Shown one piece after another: positions 38,538 to 51,169 of a DNA stretch of 64,000 bases. The notes below the pieces were generated by a model. The model was given only the letters and a program-made list of their open reading frames with translations. It was not told the DNA's origin and ran no database searches. This DNA is from Inia geoffrensis (Eukaryota > Chordata > Mammalia > Artiodactyla > Iniidae), in NCBI GenBank assembly GCA_036417435.1, contig CM070905.1:21553592-21617591 (forward strand), read 5' to 3'. Position numbers and translations under genes: made by a program. The stretch's first letter is position 1. Every line of letters begins with the position of its first letter.

Positions 38538-38759
38538 GAAAAGACAAAACTATAGGCAGTAAAGATCAGTTTGTAAAGGGTTAAGGGGGAGAAGAGAAGG
38601 AACGAACAGGTGAAACATAGGATTTTTTAGGGTGGTGAAACTATTCTGTATGGTTCTGCAAATGGCGGATATATAACATTATACATTTGTCAAAACCTAT
38701 GGAACTCTACAACATTAAGAATAAAACTTAACGCATGCAAGTTAAAAAAAAATTAGGAA

Positions 38760-40530
38760 GTTAGAGGCTTCCATGAAAGAATGCAAACTGCAACAAGAAA
38801 ATCTATATTACAAATGTATGAAACAACGCCACTTAAGACAATGGGGAAAAGGTACTGACCTAAGTAACTCTGTAAATGAATGGAGTATGTAAGACTAAAG
38901 GCAGAAGAAACTGTACATGAGTTCAGTTAATAAAGTTGAGTCCTACAAGGTACAGATAAACAATTCTGATACTGCTATACGTGTATACTAGAACTGAAAA
39001 GTTAAGATGCTTTGCAAATGGTTAGAGCCAGGTTTATAACTACTGGAGTGGAAATTTACAGATCAGCAAAGGGAGTAGTCTATAATTATCCATGTAGTAA
39101 TGGAATAGAGTAGGAGACATCAGTAGAAACTCATGTTTAATTTAATATAGATACAAATGGTTACATATAGAAATATTTTTAGATATGTGCATATAAATTT
39201 ATTTCTATACATAAATTTGTATTACTATACATGAATTCATTGCTTCACTTTGTCAGCTGAGAGTTACTAAAATAAACAACACCCCAGAAGCAAGGAGTTT
39301 ACCTAATACCCAAATCTTAGTTTCTGATATCACTTTCCAATAAAAGGAACCAGAGCTCCGTGAAGAAATGGGGGTACGAAATATACAAGATGAGTCTGGA
39401 GCATCTTGTAGTACCAGAAAGTAAACAAGTGCTTAAAAAGAAGTCAATTGATGGGGGTTATGTCAAAAGAGCACAAGAGGGCTTTCCTGGTGGCGCAGTG
39501 ATTGAGAGTCCGCCTGCCGATGCAGGGGACACGGGTTCGCGCCCCGGCCCGGGAAGATCCCACATGCCGTGGAGCGGCTAGGCCCGTGAGCCATGGCCAC
39601 TGAGCCTGCGCGTCCGGAGCCTGTGCTCCGCAACGGGAGAGGCCACAACAGTGAGAGGCCTGTGTACTGCAAAAAAAAAAAAAAAAAAAAAAAGGGGGGC
39701 ACAAGAGCCAAATCTGGAACAATTTCAGCAACAAAATAAACTAGTATTAGATTATAACCCAAAGGACAAAATAAGTATACATGAAGTCCAAATTGATATA
39801 ACTTACTGAATAAATTAATAAATGGCAGAGACTAAGCTCCCATGCACAATTCTGAATAAATTACATAGGTATTCTACCTTAAAGGAGGAGAGCGTAATTC
39901 CCCACTTTATGTGTGGGCTCTACAGTGGGTTACACATAGTAATTTCCTTCCAAAGAGTACAGTATGAAAAGAAGAAATAACTTTACAGTAGAGAAACTTG
40001 ATAAACACTATCTCGACTAGGTAATCAAAGTCAAAATCAATAGTGAAAAATCATGATAATCGTTATGTACATAAAGTGATGAAAATGGCACTTTATCTCT
40101 TTGATTTTTCTCCCAAAACACCATAACCCATCTTAATCAGGAGGGGAAGAAAAAAATCACACAAACTCCGAGAGGGGCACCCTGCAATACACCTGACCAG
40201 TCCTCCTCAAACTGTAAAAGTCATCAAAAACAAAGTCTGAGAAATTGTCACAGCCAAGAGGAGCCTGGGAGACATGACAATTAAATACAATCCTGGATGA
40301 GATCCTGGAACAGAAAAAGCACGTTAGGTAAAAACTAACAAAATCTGAATAAACTATGGACTACAGTAATAATAATGTATCAATGTTGGTTTATCAATTG
40401 TAATAATATAGTATGTAATCATAATATTAGTTATATAATTAATAATAGTAAAGACTGCTGGTGAGTATATGTGAACTCTCTGTACTATCTGCTTCATATT
40501 TATGTAAATCTAAAACTGCTCTAAAAAATA
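38760..40530 (+). mobile_element. Old L1M 3' UTR
   Basis: Same type as 13020-14070. It ends 'gtgaactctctgtactatct' and 'tgtaaatctaaaactgctct'. Interrupted by a SINE at 39480-39698. Confidence 0.6.
39480..39698 (+). mobile_element. CHR-2-like SINE
   Basis: It begins 'ggctttcctggtggcgcagt' and has a 23-base A tail. The short duplication gcacaagag lies at 39471-39479 and 39699-39707. The body is close to the family's common form, so it is probably fairly young. Confidence 0.94.
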
Positions 40531-42880
40531 AAAGTCTATAACTTAGTAAAAAAGAGACAAAGTGATTACAGCATACATATAAGAAAGGAAATGAAAAATT
40601 ACTTGTTTGCAGATAAAATTACATTATCTAGATAACACCAAAGAATCAATGGGAAAAAAATACTATAAATTTAGTTTAAAAGAAATATATCAAGTTAAAA
40701 TACAGAAACCAGAGCCTTCAAACTTAAAAGCAAAAAGCAGTTAGAAGACATAATGGAAGAAAAGATCCCACTTACAACAGGAACAAAATAAAATACTAGG
40801 CATAAACTTAAAAATGAAATGTGTAAAACCTATGAAGAAAAATTTTAAACAATCCTAAAAGGCACATAAGTAAGCCTAAAATAAACTCAGAGGCATAGTA
40901 TGTCCCTATACAGGAAGAATCATCATCATAAGGATGTCAATTCTCTCCATATTAATTTATAATTTAATTATACCCAAAAATAAGAACAAGTATTTCCCTG
41001 AAACTAGACAATAAAGGTGACTCATGCAGCTCGATATAAAAAAAAACCCCAAATAACCCAATCAAAAAATGGGCAGAAGATCTAAATAGACATTTCTCCA
41101 AAGAAGACAAACACATGGCCAAAAAGCACATGAAAAGATGCTCATCATCACTAATCAGTAGAGAAATGCAAATCAAAACTACAATGAGGTATCACCTCAT
41201 ACTGGTCAGAATGGTCAGCATCAAAAAGTCTACAAAGAATAAATGCTGGAGAGGGTGTGGAGAAAAGGGAACTCTTCTACACTGTTGGTGGGAATGTAAA
41301 TTGGTACCGCCACTATGGAGAACAGTATGGAGGTTCCTTAAAAAACTAAAAATAGAACTACCATATGACCCAGCAATCCCACTCTGGGGCATATACCCAG
41401 AGAAAACCATAATTCAAAAAGATACATGCACCCCAAAGTTCACTGCCAACACTATTTACAGTAGCCAGGACATGAAATCAACCTAAATGTCCATTAACAG
41501 CCGAATGGATAAAGAAGATGTGGTACACATATACAATGGAATATTACTCAGCCATAAAAAAGAACAAAATAATGCCATTTGCATCAACATGGATGGACCC
41601 AGAGTGAAGTAAGTCAGACACACAAAAAAAATATCATATGATAAAACTTATATGTGGAATCTAAAAAAAAGGGTACAAATGAACTTATTTATAAAACAAA
41701 AGTAGAGTCACAGATGTAGAAAACAAACTTATGGTTACTAGGGGATAAGTGGGGGGAGGGATAAATTGGGAGACTGGGATTGACATACACACACTACTAT
41801 ATATAAAATAGATAACTAACAAGTAATGGCCAAAAGAATCTTAAAAATAAAAAAAGAGTTGATATATGTATAACTGATTCACATTGCTGTACACCTGAAA
41901 CTAACACAACATTGTAAATCAACTATACTCTAATAAAAAAATTTTTAAAGGGTGATATAATTCACATAGTTAATAAAGTTTATATAAAAAAGCCAGCCCC
42001 AAAACCCTGAAAAAGAACAAAAGAGCAACAAGGGAGGACTAGACCCTACAAGATGTTAAAGCAGATTATGAAGTCTTTATGATTAAAACAGTGGAGGATT
42101 TTATACATAAATAGACATTTGGGAACAAAAGAGAAATTATCAAAATAAAAGTTCATAAAAGTCAATAAATGAGCAAGGTAGCACCACAAGTCAGTGAGGA
42201 AAATATGAAATTCATAATAAGTGATGTTGAAATAACTGGACAGCCATTTGGAAACATGATTAAATTTATACCTCACTCTTGTATATCAGATTAAATTTCA
42301 AATGGATCAGAAAATTAAATATAAACTACAAAAACATAAGTACTAGAAGAAAACACATGTAAATCCATTACAACTTGACACTGAGAACACATCCCCTATA
42401 TATCAATTCAAAATCCAAAAAAAAAAGAGAAAAAAAAGTAAAACCTAACAATTGAACTAAATAGAAGTACAACTTTCAGAAAAGAAAAAATGAAACTGTA
42501 TTTGCAGATAGCATGATTTGTCACATGGAAAACCCCAAGGAATTTACCAAAAACAAACAAACAACAAACAGAAAAAACTTCCTAGAACTTGAGTTCAGCA
42601 ATGTCACAGGATACAAGATCAACAACAGTCAACTGCATTTCTACATTCTAACAATAAATAAGTGGAACCCAAAATTAAAACCACAAAACCATTTACAATG
42701 GTTTCAAAGGAAATAAATATAAATATAGCAAAACATGTAAGGAGGTTCTCTGCCCTAAAAGTTACAAAATGCTAATGAAAGAAATTAAAGACAACCTAAA
42801 TAAATGGAAAGATATATCGTATTCATGGACTGAAAGACTCAACATAGTAAAGATGACATAGGAAAAAATAATTGAATCGT
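40531..42880 (+). mobile_element. Cluster of old LINE-1 fragments
   Basis: RT-region sequence at 40590-41010 ('cttgtttgcagataaaatta') is followed, after the younger L1 at 41021-41945, by later ORF2 sequence at 41946-42410 ('gatgttaaagcagattatga'). A second copy of the RT region starts near 42480 ('gtatttgcagatagcatgat'), so at least two old L1 copies are present. Boundaries are approximate. Confidence 0.6.
41021..41945 (+). mobile_element. 5'-truncated younger LINE-1
   Basis: It contains the last ~900 bp of ORF2 and the 3' UTR: the cysteine-rich [18 protein letters not shown] segment within the 123-codon frame 41115-41486, then 'caactatactctaataaaaa'. Candidate duplication aaaggtga / aaagggtga flanks it (41013-41020, 41946-41954). 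Confidence 0.85.
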
Positions 42881-43640
42881 AAAATTATGGAAGTTACAAT
42901 CCATCCCATAAATCAAATTTAAACTGGAAATAGCAGTATGAACTCAAGATATTTTTCTCTTAAAAAAATATTTATTTCCTAGCTATTTCCCCTAAAAGGG
43001 TCTAAAAGAAATGACAATCCAGTAACAACAAGCATTCCTAGTTTCCAGTTGTGAACTCTAAACATCATTCCCTCATCAGGGCATGATAAACAAAGGATAC
43101 CTTGCCATACCAAAAAGCAAGAAAACAAAGATTAATGAGATCATGTCAAAGGAACACACGAGTGGCAAGCCTAAAGGGGCTCCCATTTGCCAAAGACAGA
43201 ACAATCTGGCACCAAAAAGAATGACTACTGAAATTCAAAAAAATACAATGAATACATAAAAAGTCTAAGGTTCATAAATGCTTTTCTTTTTAAAAAAGAA
43301 AAAGTCAGACACCTGGAGGTATATATCAACACATTACTTTGAAAACTGGTCATTAAAAGGAATAAAGCATTTATCTTGCTTTTCCAATAAAACTATTTCA
43401 GAGCAACCAAAAAGCTCTAATGAGTGAAGGAGAATTCTACACAAAAAAAATTCCAGCTAATAAATGTGAAAGGAATGGCAGACTCAAGAAAAATCCAGTA
43501 TTGGTAACTTTAACAGACTAGCTTATTCTAACAATGGTTATCTTTGGAGATTAAAACCATTAATGAAAGGTGGATGGGAAACTCTACCATAAAGGGATCA
43601 AGCTGTCACCCCTAGACTTTGTGTCTCTTGAATTGATACA
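42880..43640. other. Intron 1 stretch, possibly old repeat
   Basis: AT-rich, with nothing I can name. It may be the far part of the element described at 43910-45041. Confidence 0.4.
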
Positions 43641-43695
43641 AAAGCAAAGTACGTGGCACCACCTAGGGAAGAGGCTTTAAAAAAAGAAAAAAATG

Positions 43696-43903
43696 GGTCT
43701 TCCCTGGTGGCGCAGTGGTTGAGAGTCCGCCTGCCGACACAGGGGACACGGGTTCATGCCCCGGTCCGGGAAGATCCCACATGCCGCAGAGCAGCTGGGC
43801 CTGTGAGCCATGGCCGCTGAGCCTGCGCGTCCGGAGCCTGTGCTCCGCAACGGGAGAGGCCACAACAGTGAGAGGCCCGTGAACCCAAAAAATAAAAGAA
43901 AAG
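43696..43903 (+). mobile_element. CHR-2-like SINE
   Basis: It begins 'ggtcttccctggtggcgcag'. The A-rich duplication aaaaaagaaaaaaatg lies at 43680-43695 and 43904-43919. The 3' end 'cccgtgaacccaaaa' departs from the usual 'gcgtaccgc'. Confidence 0.92.
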
Positions 43904-43909
43904 AAAAAA

Positions 43910-45041
43910 GAAAAAAATGACCCAAAATCTAAAGAAGTCTTTCCGTATTAACTCCCAATCAATACAAAGTATGACAGAGGAATTAGTCAAATGCTACTAC
44001 AAAGAAGCAACTGGACATATCCAGAATGTGGGAGCCTCTTCAGAACAAACGACCTGGTTTCTTCAATAAATCAGTGGATGAAAGAAAAATGGTTGGAGAA
44101 TAGTAAGAATAGTTAAGACTATTCTTGATGAAAATAATTTTAAAGGGCTACAACAAAATATACAATGAGTGTTTGGATCCTGATTCAGATAAACTATAAG
44201 AAGGCATTTTTTTAACAGAGAAAACTGAAAATGGACTAGGTATTAGGTATTACTAAAGAACTACTGCTAAATGTGTTAGGTAAAATAAAGGCATTGTGGT
44301 TCTAAGAAAAATTGTCTCTAGCAGGGAAATTCAAAGATGGCCCCAAATGACCCCTACCTCCTGGTATTCCATGCCCTTGTGTAGTCCCTAGTAACTTGCT
44401 TCTAACCAACAGAATATATAGCAAAAGTAATGGGATATCATTTCTGAGACTAGGCTACAGAAAACTGTGACTTTCACCTGTTAGCATACTCTTCCTACTC
44501 TCTCCCTTGCTGGCTTTGATGAAGCAAAACACCACTTTGTAGAGGCCCACATGGCAATGAAAAGAGGCAGCCTCTGGCCAACTGTTTTCAAGAAAATGAA
44601 TTCTGCCAATAATTATATAAACTTGGAAACAGATTCTTCCCCACTCAAGATAACAGATGAAACCTCAACGCTGGTCAACACTTTGACTTAGGAGCCATAT
44701 AAGAAACCTGAAGCAGAGGGTTCATCTAAGCTATTACTGAAATCTTGACCCTATAAACTATGAAATAATAAATGTATTGTTTGAAGCTGCTAAGCTTGTG
44801 GTACTTTGTTAGGGAGCAATCAATAACTAACATAATGTCCTCTTTTTAATGCACACCAAAATATTTAAGAATTAAATGACATAACATATTTATCATAAAA
44901 TACACCAGAAGAAAGAAAAAGAGGTGGTGGAAAGAGACTGAAGAAAAAAAAAAAGGAAAGCAAAATGTTGGTAATTGTTGAAGCTGGGAACATTAGAATT
45001 CACTTTTCTCTACTGCTGGGTATGCTGGGGAAATGTTCACT
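43910..45041 (+). mobile_element. Old L1M-type 3' region split by an MLT1 LTR
   Basis: 'ttggatcctgattcagataa' at 44174 and 'caaaatgttggtaattgttg' at about 44960 are parts of a known old L1-type 3' UTR. The LTR at 44320-44838 lies between them. Confidence 0.5.
44320..44838 (+). repeat. MLT1-like MaLR solitary LTR
   Basis: It begins near 'aaagatggccccaaatgacc' and ends 'gctgctaagcttgtggtact' then 'gagcaatcaataactaaca', the characteristic MLT1 tail with an aataaa signal at 44766. It is antisense to MKLN1. Confidence 0.65.
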
Positions 45042-45055
45042 AAAATGTTTTTTGA

Positions 45056-45265
45056 GGGCTTCCCTGGTGGCGCAGTGGTTGAGAATCTGCCTGCCGATGC
45101 AGGGGACACGGGTTCGTGCCCTGGTCTGGGAAGATCCCACATGCCGCGGAGCGGCTGGGCCCGTGAGCCATGGCCGCTGAGCCTGCGTGTCTGGAGCCTG
45201 TGCTCCGCAAAGGGAGAGGCCACAACAGTGAGAGGCCCACGTACCACACACACACACACACACAC
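45056..45265 (+). mobile_element. CHR-2-like SINE, (CA)n tail
   Basis: Complete body; the 3' end 'gtaccacacaca' runs into about 11 CA units. The duplication aaaatgttttttga / aaaaggttttttga lies at 45042-45055 and 45266-45279. Confidence 0.94.
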
Positions 45266-45279
45266 AAAAGGTTTTTTGA

Positions 45280-45735
45280 AAGAATTAATGAGTGAGGTAG
45301 CCGTGACAGCAAATATACCCAACTCTTTGGAGTTTAGCTGTGTAGAAAAGCAGATAAATGGGAGACGTGGGGTTAACACAGTTTTTAAAAGATTGGTGAA
45401 AGTTGGTCTGATGGACACTGAATTATGGGCAGGGGTAGGAACTGAGTAGTTGACAATATAGGAAAGAAGAGTTAACTGAATGAACAAAATGAGAACAGGA
45501 TCTAAAGGATAAGAGAAAAAACTAATCTAAAATGATCTCTCCCATTTTAACAGATAAAAAGATGGAGAAAATGACAACAGATCAATTTTATAGCACTAAG
45601 TATAACCTGGACATATAATAATTTCACTTTCATTGACAACAAATTTATATTAAGTCTAAATGAGATCTAAAATTGTCTCACATTGTTAATATGCTCCAGT
45701 CATGTAGAGAATATGACTGAATTTATAAAGATGTG
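45280..45735. other. Intron 1 stretch, no recognised feature
   Basis: Open frames here are extensions of the SINE frames into unique sequence and show no conserved motif. Confidence 0.5.
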
Positions 45736-45910
45736 GATTTTAAACTCAGTTCTACTGCTTACTTCATAAATGACCTTGATTAAGCTATTACACTCTTATT
45801 GGCCTTAGTGTGCATTTATAAATTAATACCTACACTACACTTTGAAGAGTTATTGTTGAGAATTATAGGATGTCAATGATCTAGTAAATGGTAGGCCATC
45901 TGCTTACCAT
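45735..45910 (+). mobile_element. MIR SINE remnant
   Basis: 'aactcagttctactgcttac' , 'aaatgaccttgattaagcta' and 'tctagtaaatggtaggccat' follow MIR order. Confidence 0.55.
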
Positions 45911-46735
45911 CACCCAGAGAAAAACTCTACTCTGCTTATTATTACCAAGCACTTGAAAATGTCTGAGACTATAGTAGTTACCTCTAAGGACTCAAAGCAC
46001 ATAGGGAACGTATACCTACATACACGCTCTACACAAAGAACTGAGGCAACCATGGGGGAAAAGAGAACGGGAACAAAATAAACAAACATTCCTATATGGA
46101 AGAATGGTAAACTAGGAAACTCTCACTGGCCAAAAATCAACTTGGAAAGCTAGCAAATGTGGTTTGGTGTCTGCACCCACCCCCACAAAACAAAAAAATT
46201 TGCTGAGACATTCATATAAAAATAGTTCTCATTTGCTGAATATCTGAGAAGGCTGACTCATCGATCGTTTCTGAAATTAAACATTAGCACCTTCAGAATA
46301 CATTTCAAGACTAAGAACGGCCCCTTTCTACCTAAAGCAAAGACTATTAAAGTTGGACATGATCTGGGAAAGGTTTACTGCTGCTTAATATGCACACTCT
46401 TCAAATCTCAGACAAAATAACAATATACCCACAAAGGAATCAGAAAGATGTAAGATATCAAACTGTTTGCAAGCACCTTCAAAGGTTTCATTTATATGTA
46501 AATAATTTTATGGAAATAATCACTATCATCTTCTGATAAATGAAGTCCTCAAAGTATCTTTGCTGGACAACAATTTAGTTTAATTTGAGTCACTACATGT
46601 GTCATTTATTTTTAAAAACTATTCTGTAATACTCCATGCTATCCTGTGCAAAAAAGACCTTATGCGTCTGATCCTCTTGGTTTGTATGAAAATAAATAAA
46701 AGGCTACAGAAACTAATGATCCAAAAATAGCAATT
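45910..46735. other. Intron 1 stretch, no recognised feature
   Basis: Ordinary AT-rich intron with no named repeat. Confidence 0.5.
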
Positions 46736-46805
46736 AATTGATGACAGAACTGGGATTAGAGCCCCAATCTCCTGTCTTTGTTCACTGTTCTCTCTATACT
46801 ACACT
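46735..46805 (-). mobile_element. MIR SINE fragment
   Basis: 'gacagaactgggattagagc' is the reverse complement of the MIR tRNA-related region. Confidence 0.55.
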
Positions 46806-48885
46806 ATTTCAATTTTCTTCATGTTTTCCTTTGTACCAGATCTAACTTTTCCCCCCCAGCTTAATGTAGTGATTTAAACTGTACTAATGGTGAGAGGTCA
46901 AACCAATATTAACTAACCCAAAACTTCATTTTGTGAGAATTCTCCCCTTATCCTCATAACAGGTTAACTTTGACCAAGGCTTAAGTCCTATGGCACAGCA
47001 TTTTTCAAACTCTGTTCCTCAGAGAGACTCCACAGGATCTGAGCTTTATAAAAATATTTTTAAAATATTTTATACTAATCTTAAAACTATTAAAAAATTC
47101 AAAAATATTATAGGCCAAATATTACTACAATGGATACCACCCTCCACAAAAACTTGCCTACCTTGTTTTTGTGCCAACTTTAGAGTAAAATTTCTTCTGA
47201 CATCTCTGTATCTCTAGAACTTTTCAAAGTACGTCACTGATTAATACTGCTGTAATTGTATGCCAGTCTTTTAAAAATTCAGTTCTACATATGTCTGTTC
47301 ATGTAAAATTCACAAATAAATTAACAACTATAACATAATTAATAATTGAACAAGGTTCAGAACTGACTGGTTTTTATGCTTTCCTCAAGGATTAGTAAGA
47401 TGTTATATGGCAAGTCTCATTACAGACCACTGTAGCACAGAATTTGAATTAGAATGCTGTTCTGACTTTATAAAATTATTATATGGAATGTGAGCAGTTT
47501 GGTGGTATTAACTTTGAAAACAAGTTTATTACAAGTGATAATCAACTTTCCTCATCTAATTTTCAGTGACCCACACTTTTGTAACTTATATGCTTAGAGC
47601 TCTGTCTTTCCTTTATCAAATTCAGAATGCTCATCAGTTGATCCAACCAATAGTTCAAGCTATCGTGCCAGCCGATATAACGCATGCCGACATGCCCCAT
47701 ATGCCAGCCAGCATGTGTTTCCAAAGCACTGCCATCTTTATAATTCAGTGCCCATTTTTACAATCTTTAAAATATTTTATTGCGTTTCTATTATTTTATA
47801 AGAATGGAAAATGAGAATACAAAAGCCTACTAGTAACATTAATTCAACTGAAACAATAATGGGCATCATAAGGTAATCTAAATGAAGAAAACTTCAGACA
47901 CTAAGTAGACGCAACTAGCTTAAAAATAAAGGAAATGCTGAGAACAATTAAAAGATTGTATCAAAAGCTGAAGTATAGGTGTGCCAATTATGGATTTACT
48001 CACTCTCACTTCTAAACTCATCCTTTTTGCCTTTTCTTGGAAATGGATATGGGCTCTTTAAGTGTTTTTCCTTGGCCAGCCGGCACAATGTTAAGTTTTG
48101 TCAGTAGAGGGGGGGCAGGAGAGTCATCTCAGGACACACTGGGTGTCTCTGCTTCCTCCCTCATGAACTGAGGGGTGTTTTTGTTTCCTAGTTCAGGTAT
48201 CCTTGCCCAAAAGACTCCCTCAGCACATGTAGCTTCTCCAGCTCTCAGTTTCTACAGTACAGATGCTTCTCTAGCATCCTACTCCTAGAGTATACACAGC
48301 TCCCCCAAAGCCCAGCTGATGTGTGCATGCAAGCAGCTTCTCTAGCACCAAGTTCCTACATCAGAATGTATATTACTTGTGGGTACTTTTTTTAGTCTCT
48401 TCACATTTAGTAGGCCTTTGCAAACTAATGAATGACTTGAACCCTTCTTGAGCTCAGAAATTTTTTCTTTTTAAAAATTTCTTCTCTATTTTTTCTGGTA
48501 TCTTTCTAGACTTATTAGGTAGAGGTGCTGTGCTGCTGTATCACGTTGTACTTTGCACAAGATCCCACTGAGGAGGAAAAGCTGATATCCAGCCTGAGTC
48601 CCACTTACCAAGTCCTGCTTCCTGATTAAAAAACATAACTTTCTCAGTAAGCCATGTGTTGTAAAAATGAGCAAGTGGACCTTCTGGATCAAGGCTAACC
48701 TCCACGTCTCAAATTTTAACTATTTTCCTTATCTTTTTCCTTTTGTTCTAGATTTCAGATCACTTGCTATGTGTATGTATGTAATTGCTGAAAAAAAAAC
48801 AGATGTGTATGTACATAACTATAGAAAAATTACCATTTTTGTGGGAGCTCCATCGTAAGTCTAGTATCTTGGGCCTAGGCCCAAA
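46805..48885. other. Intron 1 stretch, unassigned
   Basis: Two kilobases without confident repeats. An 82-codon open frame (47566-47814) has no recognisable domain. The 48000-48650 part, with repeated 'agcttctctagca' phrases, may be an old DNA-transposon remnant. Confidence 0.4.
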
Positions 48886-48985
48886 AGAATAGATTGTTTT
48901 ATGACCTGGGGGGCATCAGGATTTTTTAAAGCTCCCCAACTAATCTGAATGTGCAAACAAGATTGGGATCTACTGCTGTCAGTTA
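48885..48985 (+). mobile_element. MER5-like hAT fragment
   Basis: 'ctccccaactaatctgaatg' following 'gacctggggggcatcaggat' resembles the MER5 right half. Confidence 0.4.
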
Positions 48986-49728
48986 ATGGTACTCAAGCTT
49001 TTTTACTCAAATATTCCCTAAAATAATTTTGAAAATCTATGCATATTCTTACCATTTTTAAGTTGGCATGCAAAATTTTTCATAGCTTATAATGATTATA
49101 AAACTTGTATTTTCCAGTGTACTCTAAATATTGTCATTTTAAATAAAGCTATTATGTTTGTTCTTTCAACAGTACCAACAGAATAAAAACTTCATCTATT
49201 TTTTAAAAGTACAGCTTCTTCCCATACAGTCAAAAATTTATATTATTCTTACTTTTCCTTAAACTTTCCCTACAGAATTTTAACTAATGTAGTAATTCTT
49301 TTATGCTGCAGGGTCTTTTATATTTCACTCTATATGACCTCTCTGGAAAAAAAGTATAAATTAAAATTAAACTTTTTTGGCTTTGATCAAGAAAGTTAAA
49401 AAATTTCTTTTGGATGCTATTAGAAGTACACTATTGACCAAAACAATATAAACATATTATGCATTTCGACAGATAATGATTAAATATGGAGCAAAATGGT
49501 ATTAATAGTGATTCTCAAAGATATGGGCAGGATTTTTTCTGTTTTTTACAATTATTTCATGTATATACAGATGAATATCACTGCTAGAATAAAAATGAGA
49601 TTCAGCATCAAGTCTATATCTGTTTTTATAGATGTATGCATTGAAAACCTTGCTTATACAAATACATGGAACAGAAGGAATTTCTGCTAGTCCTATTTAT
49701 TTTTTGACTACCTTTTGAATTATATGTC
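48985..49728. other. Intron 1 stretch, no recognised feature
   Basis: AT-rich, with no named repeat or supportable coding segment. Confidence 0.5.
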
Positions 49729-49741
49729 AAAAAATCACATA

Positions 49742-49935
49742 GGGCTTCCCTGGTGGAGCAGTGGTTGAGAGTCCACCTGCCGATGCAGGGGACACGGTTT
49801 CGTGCCCCGGTCTGGGAAGATCCCACATGCCGCGGAGCAGCTCGGCCTGTGAGCCAGGGCCGCTGAGGCTGCGCGTCCGGAGCCTGTGCTCGGCAACAGG
49901 AGAGGCCGCAACAGTGAGAGGCCCGCGTACCGCAA
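49742..49935 (+). mobile_element. CHR-2-like SINE
   Basis: The duplication aaaaaatcacata lies at 49729-49741 and 49936-49948. The body is close to the common CHR-2-like form. Confidence 0.95.
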
Positions 49936-50040
49936 AAAAAATCACATAATGAGCTATCATTAAAAATTACTTTTTATGATCTACCAACAGACAAGTGGAT
50001 TACGTCTTCCTTCTGTTTTCTTTAAAAAGAAAGAATTGAG

Positions 50041-50157
50041 GACATCCCTGGTGGTCCAGTGGTTAAGACTCCATGCTTCCAATGCAAGAGGCACAGGTTC
50101 AATCCCTGGTTGGGGAACTGGGATCCCACATGCCGTGTGGTGTGGCCAAAAAATAAA
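50041..50157 (+). mobile_element. CHR-type SINE, short 'tccagtgg' form
   Basis: 'gacatccctggtggtccagt' to 'ggccaaaaaataaat'. Imperfect duplication around aaagaattgag (left) and aagaacttgag (right). Confidence 0.9.
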
Positions 50158-50334
50158 TAAAAAAGAACTTGAGAGCCACCTATTTTACAAGAGGATTTTT
50201 GTTTTTCCAGTCATTCACTTTCTCAATTTCAATATCAACTTTTATAACAGTCCTTTGGCACTCTGAAGATTTTTTACACTCCATGGAATAGATGAGAGGC
50301 ATGCCTCTTTTGCAATCATGAAATAGGATATGGG

Positions 50335-50515
50335 ACAGCTAGAAGTCTTCAAAGTGCAGGCAAATCACCCAGAGTTCTTGTTAAAAATGCAGATTATGAC
50401 TCAGTAGGTCTGGGGTGGGTCTGAGATTCTGCATTTCTAACAAGCAACTAGTAAAGGTAATCCTGCTGGTGAGTGGGCCACATTTTTGAGTAGCAAGGGC
50501 CTAAACCACAGGCAA
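50335..50515 (+). mobile_element. MER5-like hAT element
   Basis: 'gttcttgttaaaaatgcaga', 'tcagtaggtctggggtgggt' and 'tctaacaagcaactagtaaa' follow the MER5A/B consensus order. Confidence 0.7.
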
Positions 50516-50717
50516 GTTCTCAGGCTGATCAATTTTTAAGAGAGAATACACAGTAACAATAGATCAGGAAATCAAATCCTTCAAAATTATTTTTACCTAT
50601 GTATCCCTTGGAAAGTGTACATGAACTCCCAGGGATAAGCATGCCCCAACTTGAAGACTGCTGCTCAAAATTAAATACTAAAAATGGAAATTATTGGCTC
50701 TTAAGAATGTTTAAAAA

Positions 50718-50907
50718 GGGCTTCCCTGGAGGCGCAGTGGTTGAGAGTCCGCCTGCCGATGCAGGGGACATGGGTTCGTGCCCCGGTCCGGGAAGATTTC
50801 ACATGCTGTGGAGTGGCTGGGCCCATGAGCCATGGCCGCTGAGGCTGCGCGTCCGGAGCCTGTGCTCCGCAACGGGAGAGGCCACAACAGTGAGAGGCGC
50901 GTGTACC

Positions 50908-50941
<34 letters not shown>

Positions 50942-50943
50942 AA
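50718..50943 (+). mobile_element. CHR-2-like SINE with long A tail
   Basis: The duplication aagaatgtttaaaaa lies at 50703-50717 and 50944-50958. It has a 29-base A tail. It inserted into the target duplication of the adjacent L1 (50959-51139). Confidence 0.95.
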
Positions 50944-50958
50944 AAGAATGTTTAAAAA

Positions 50959-51139
50959 AATTTTTTTTTAGTTTAATTGAAGTATAGTTGATTTACAATG
51001 TTGTGTTTAATTTCTGCTGTAAGGTAACTCAGTTATACATATATATATATATTCTTTTTCATATTCTCTTCCATTACGGTTTATCACAGGATACTGAATA
51101 TAGTTCCCTGTGCTATACAGTAGGACCTTGTTGTTTATC
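50959..51139 (-). mobile_element. 5'-truncated LINE-1 3' end, minus strand
   Basis: 'taattgaagtatagttgatt', 'tttctgctgtaaggtaactc' and 'agtaggaccttgttgtttat' are the reverse complement of a younger L1 3' end. A near copy of its left flank (aagagtgtttaaa) at 51140-51152 is its target duplication. Confidence 0.85.
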
Positions 51140-51169
51140 AAGAGTGTTTAAATTTTAAACCACTGACTT

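Larger units (their letters stand above)
35541..38750 (+). mobile_element. Old LINE-1, right part (ORF2 RT to 3' end)
   Basis: It resumes with 'atccatcacatcaacaagca' and an RT box now reading FTDD near 35868, then 'gtccatgttcatggatatag', the late ORF2 region (36750-37300) and the 3' UTR ending in an A-rich tract near 38750. It is interrupted by SINEs at 36037 and 37328 and by a young L1 fragment at 37544-38114. It carries a 56-bp tandem duplication (38426-38537). Confidence 0.75.

Noticed and set aside
47566..47814. 82-codon frame starting MTHTFVTYMLRALSF
   Set aside because: No recognisable domain, no splice or promoter context and AT-rich composition; a chance frame is the simplest explanation.
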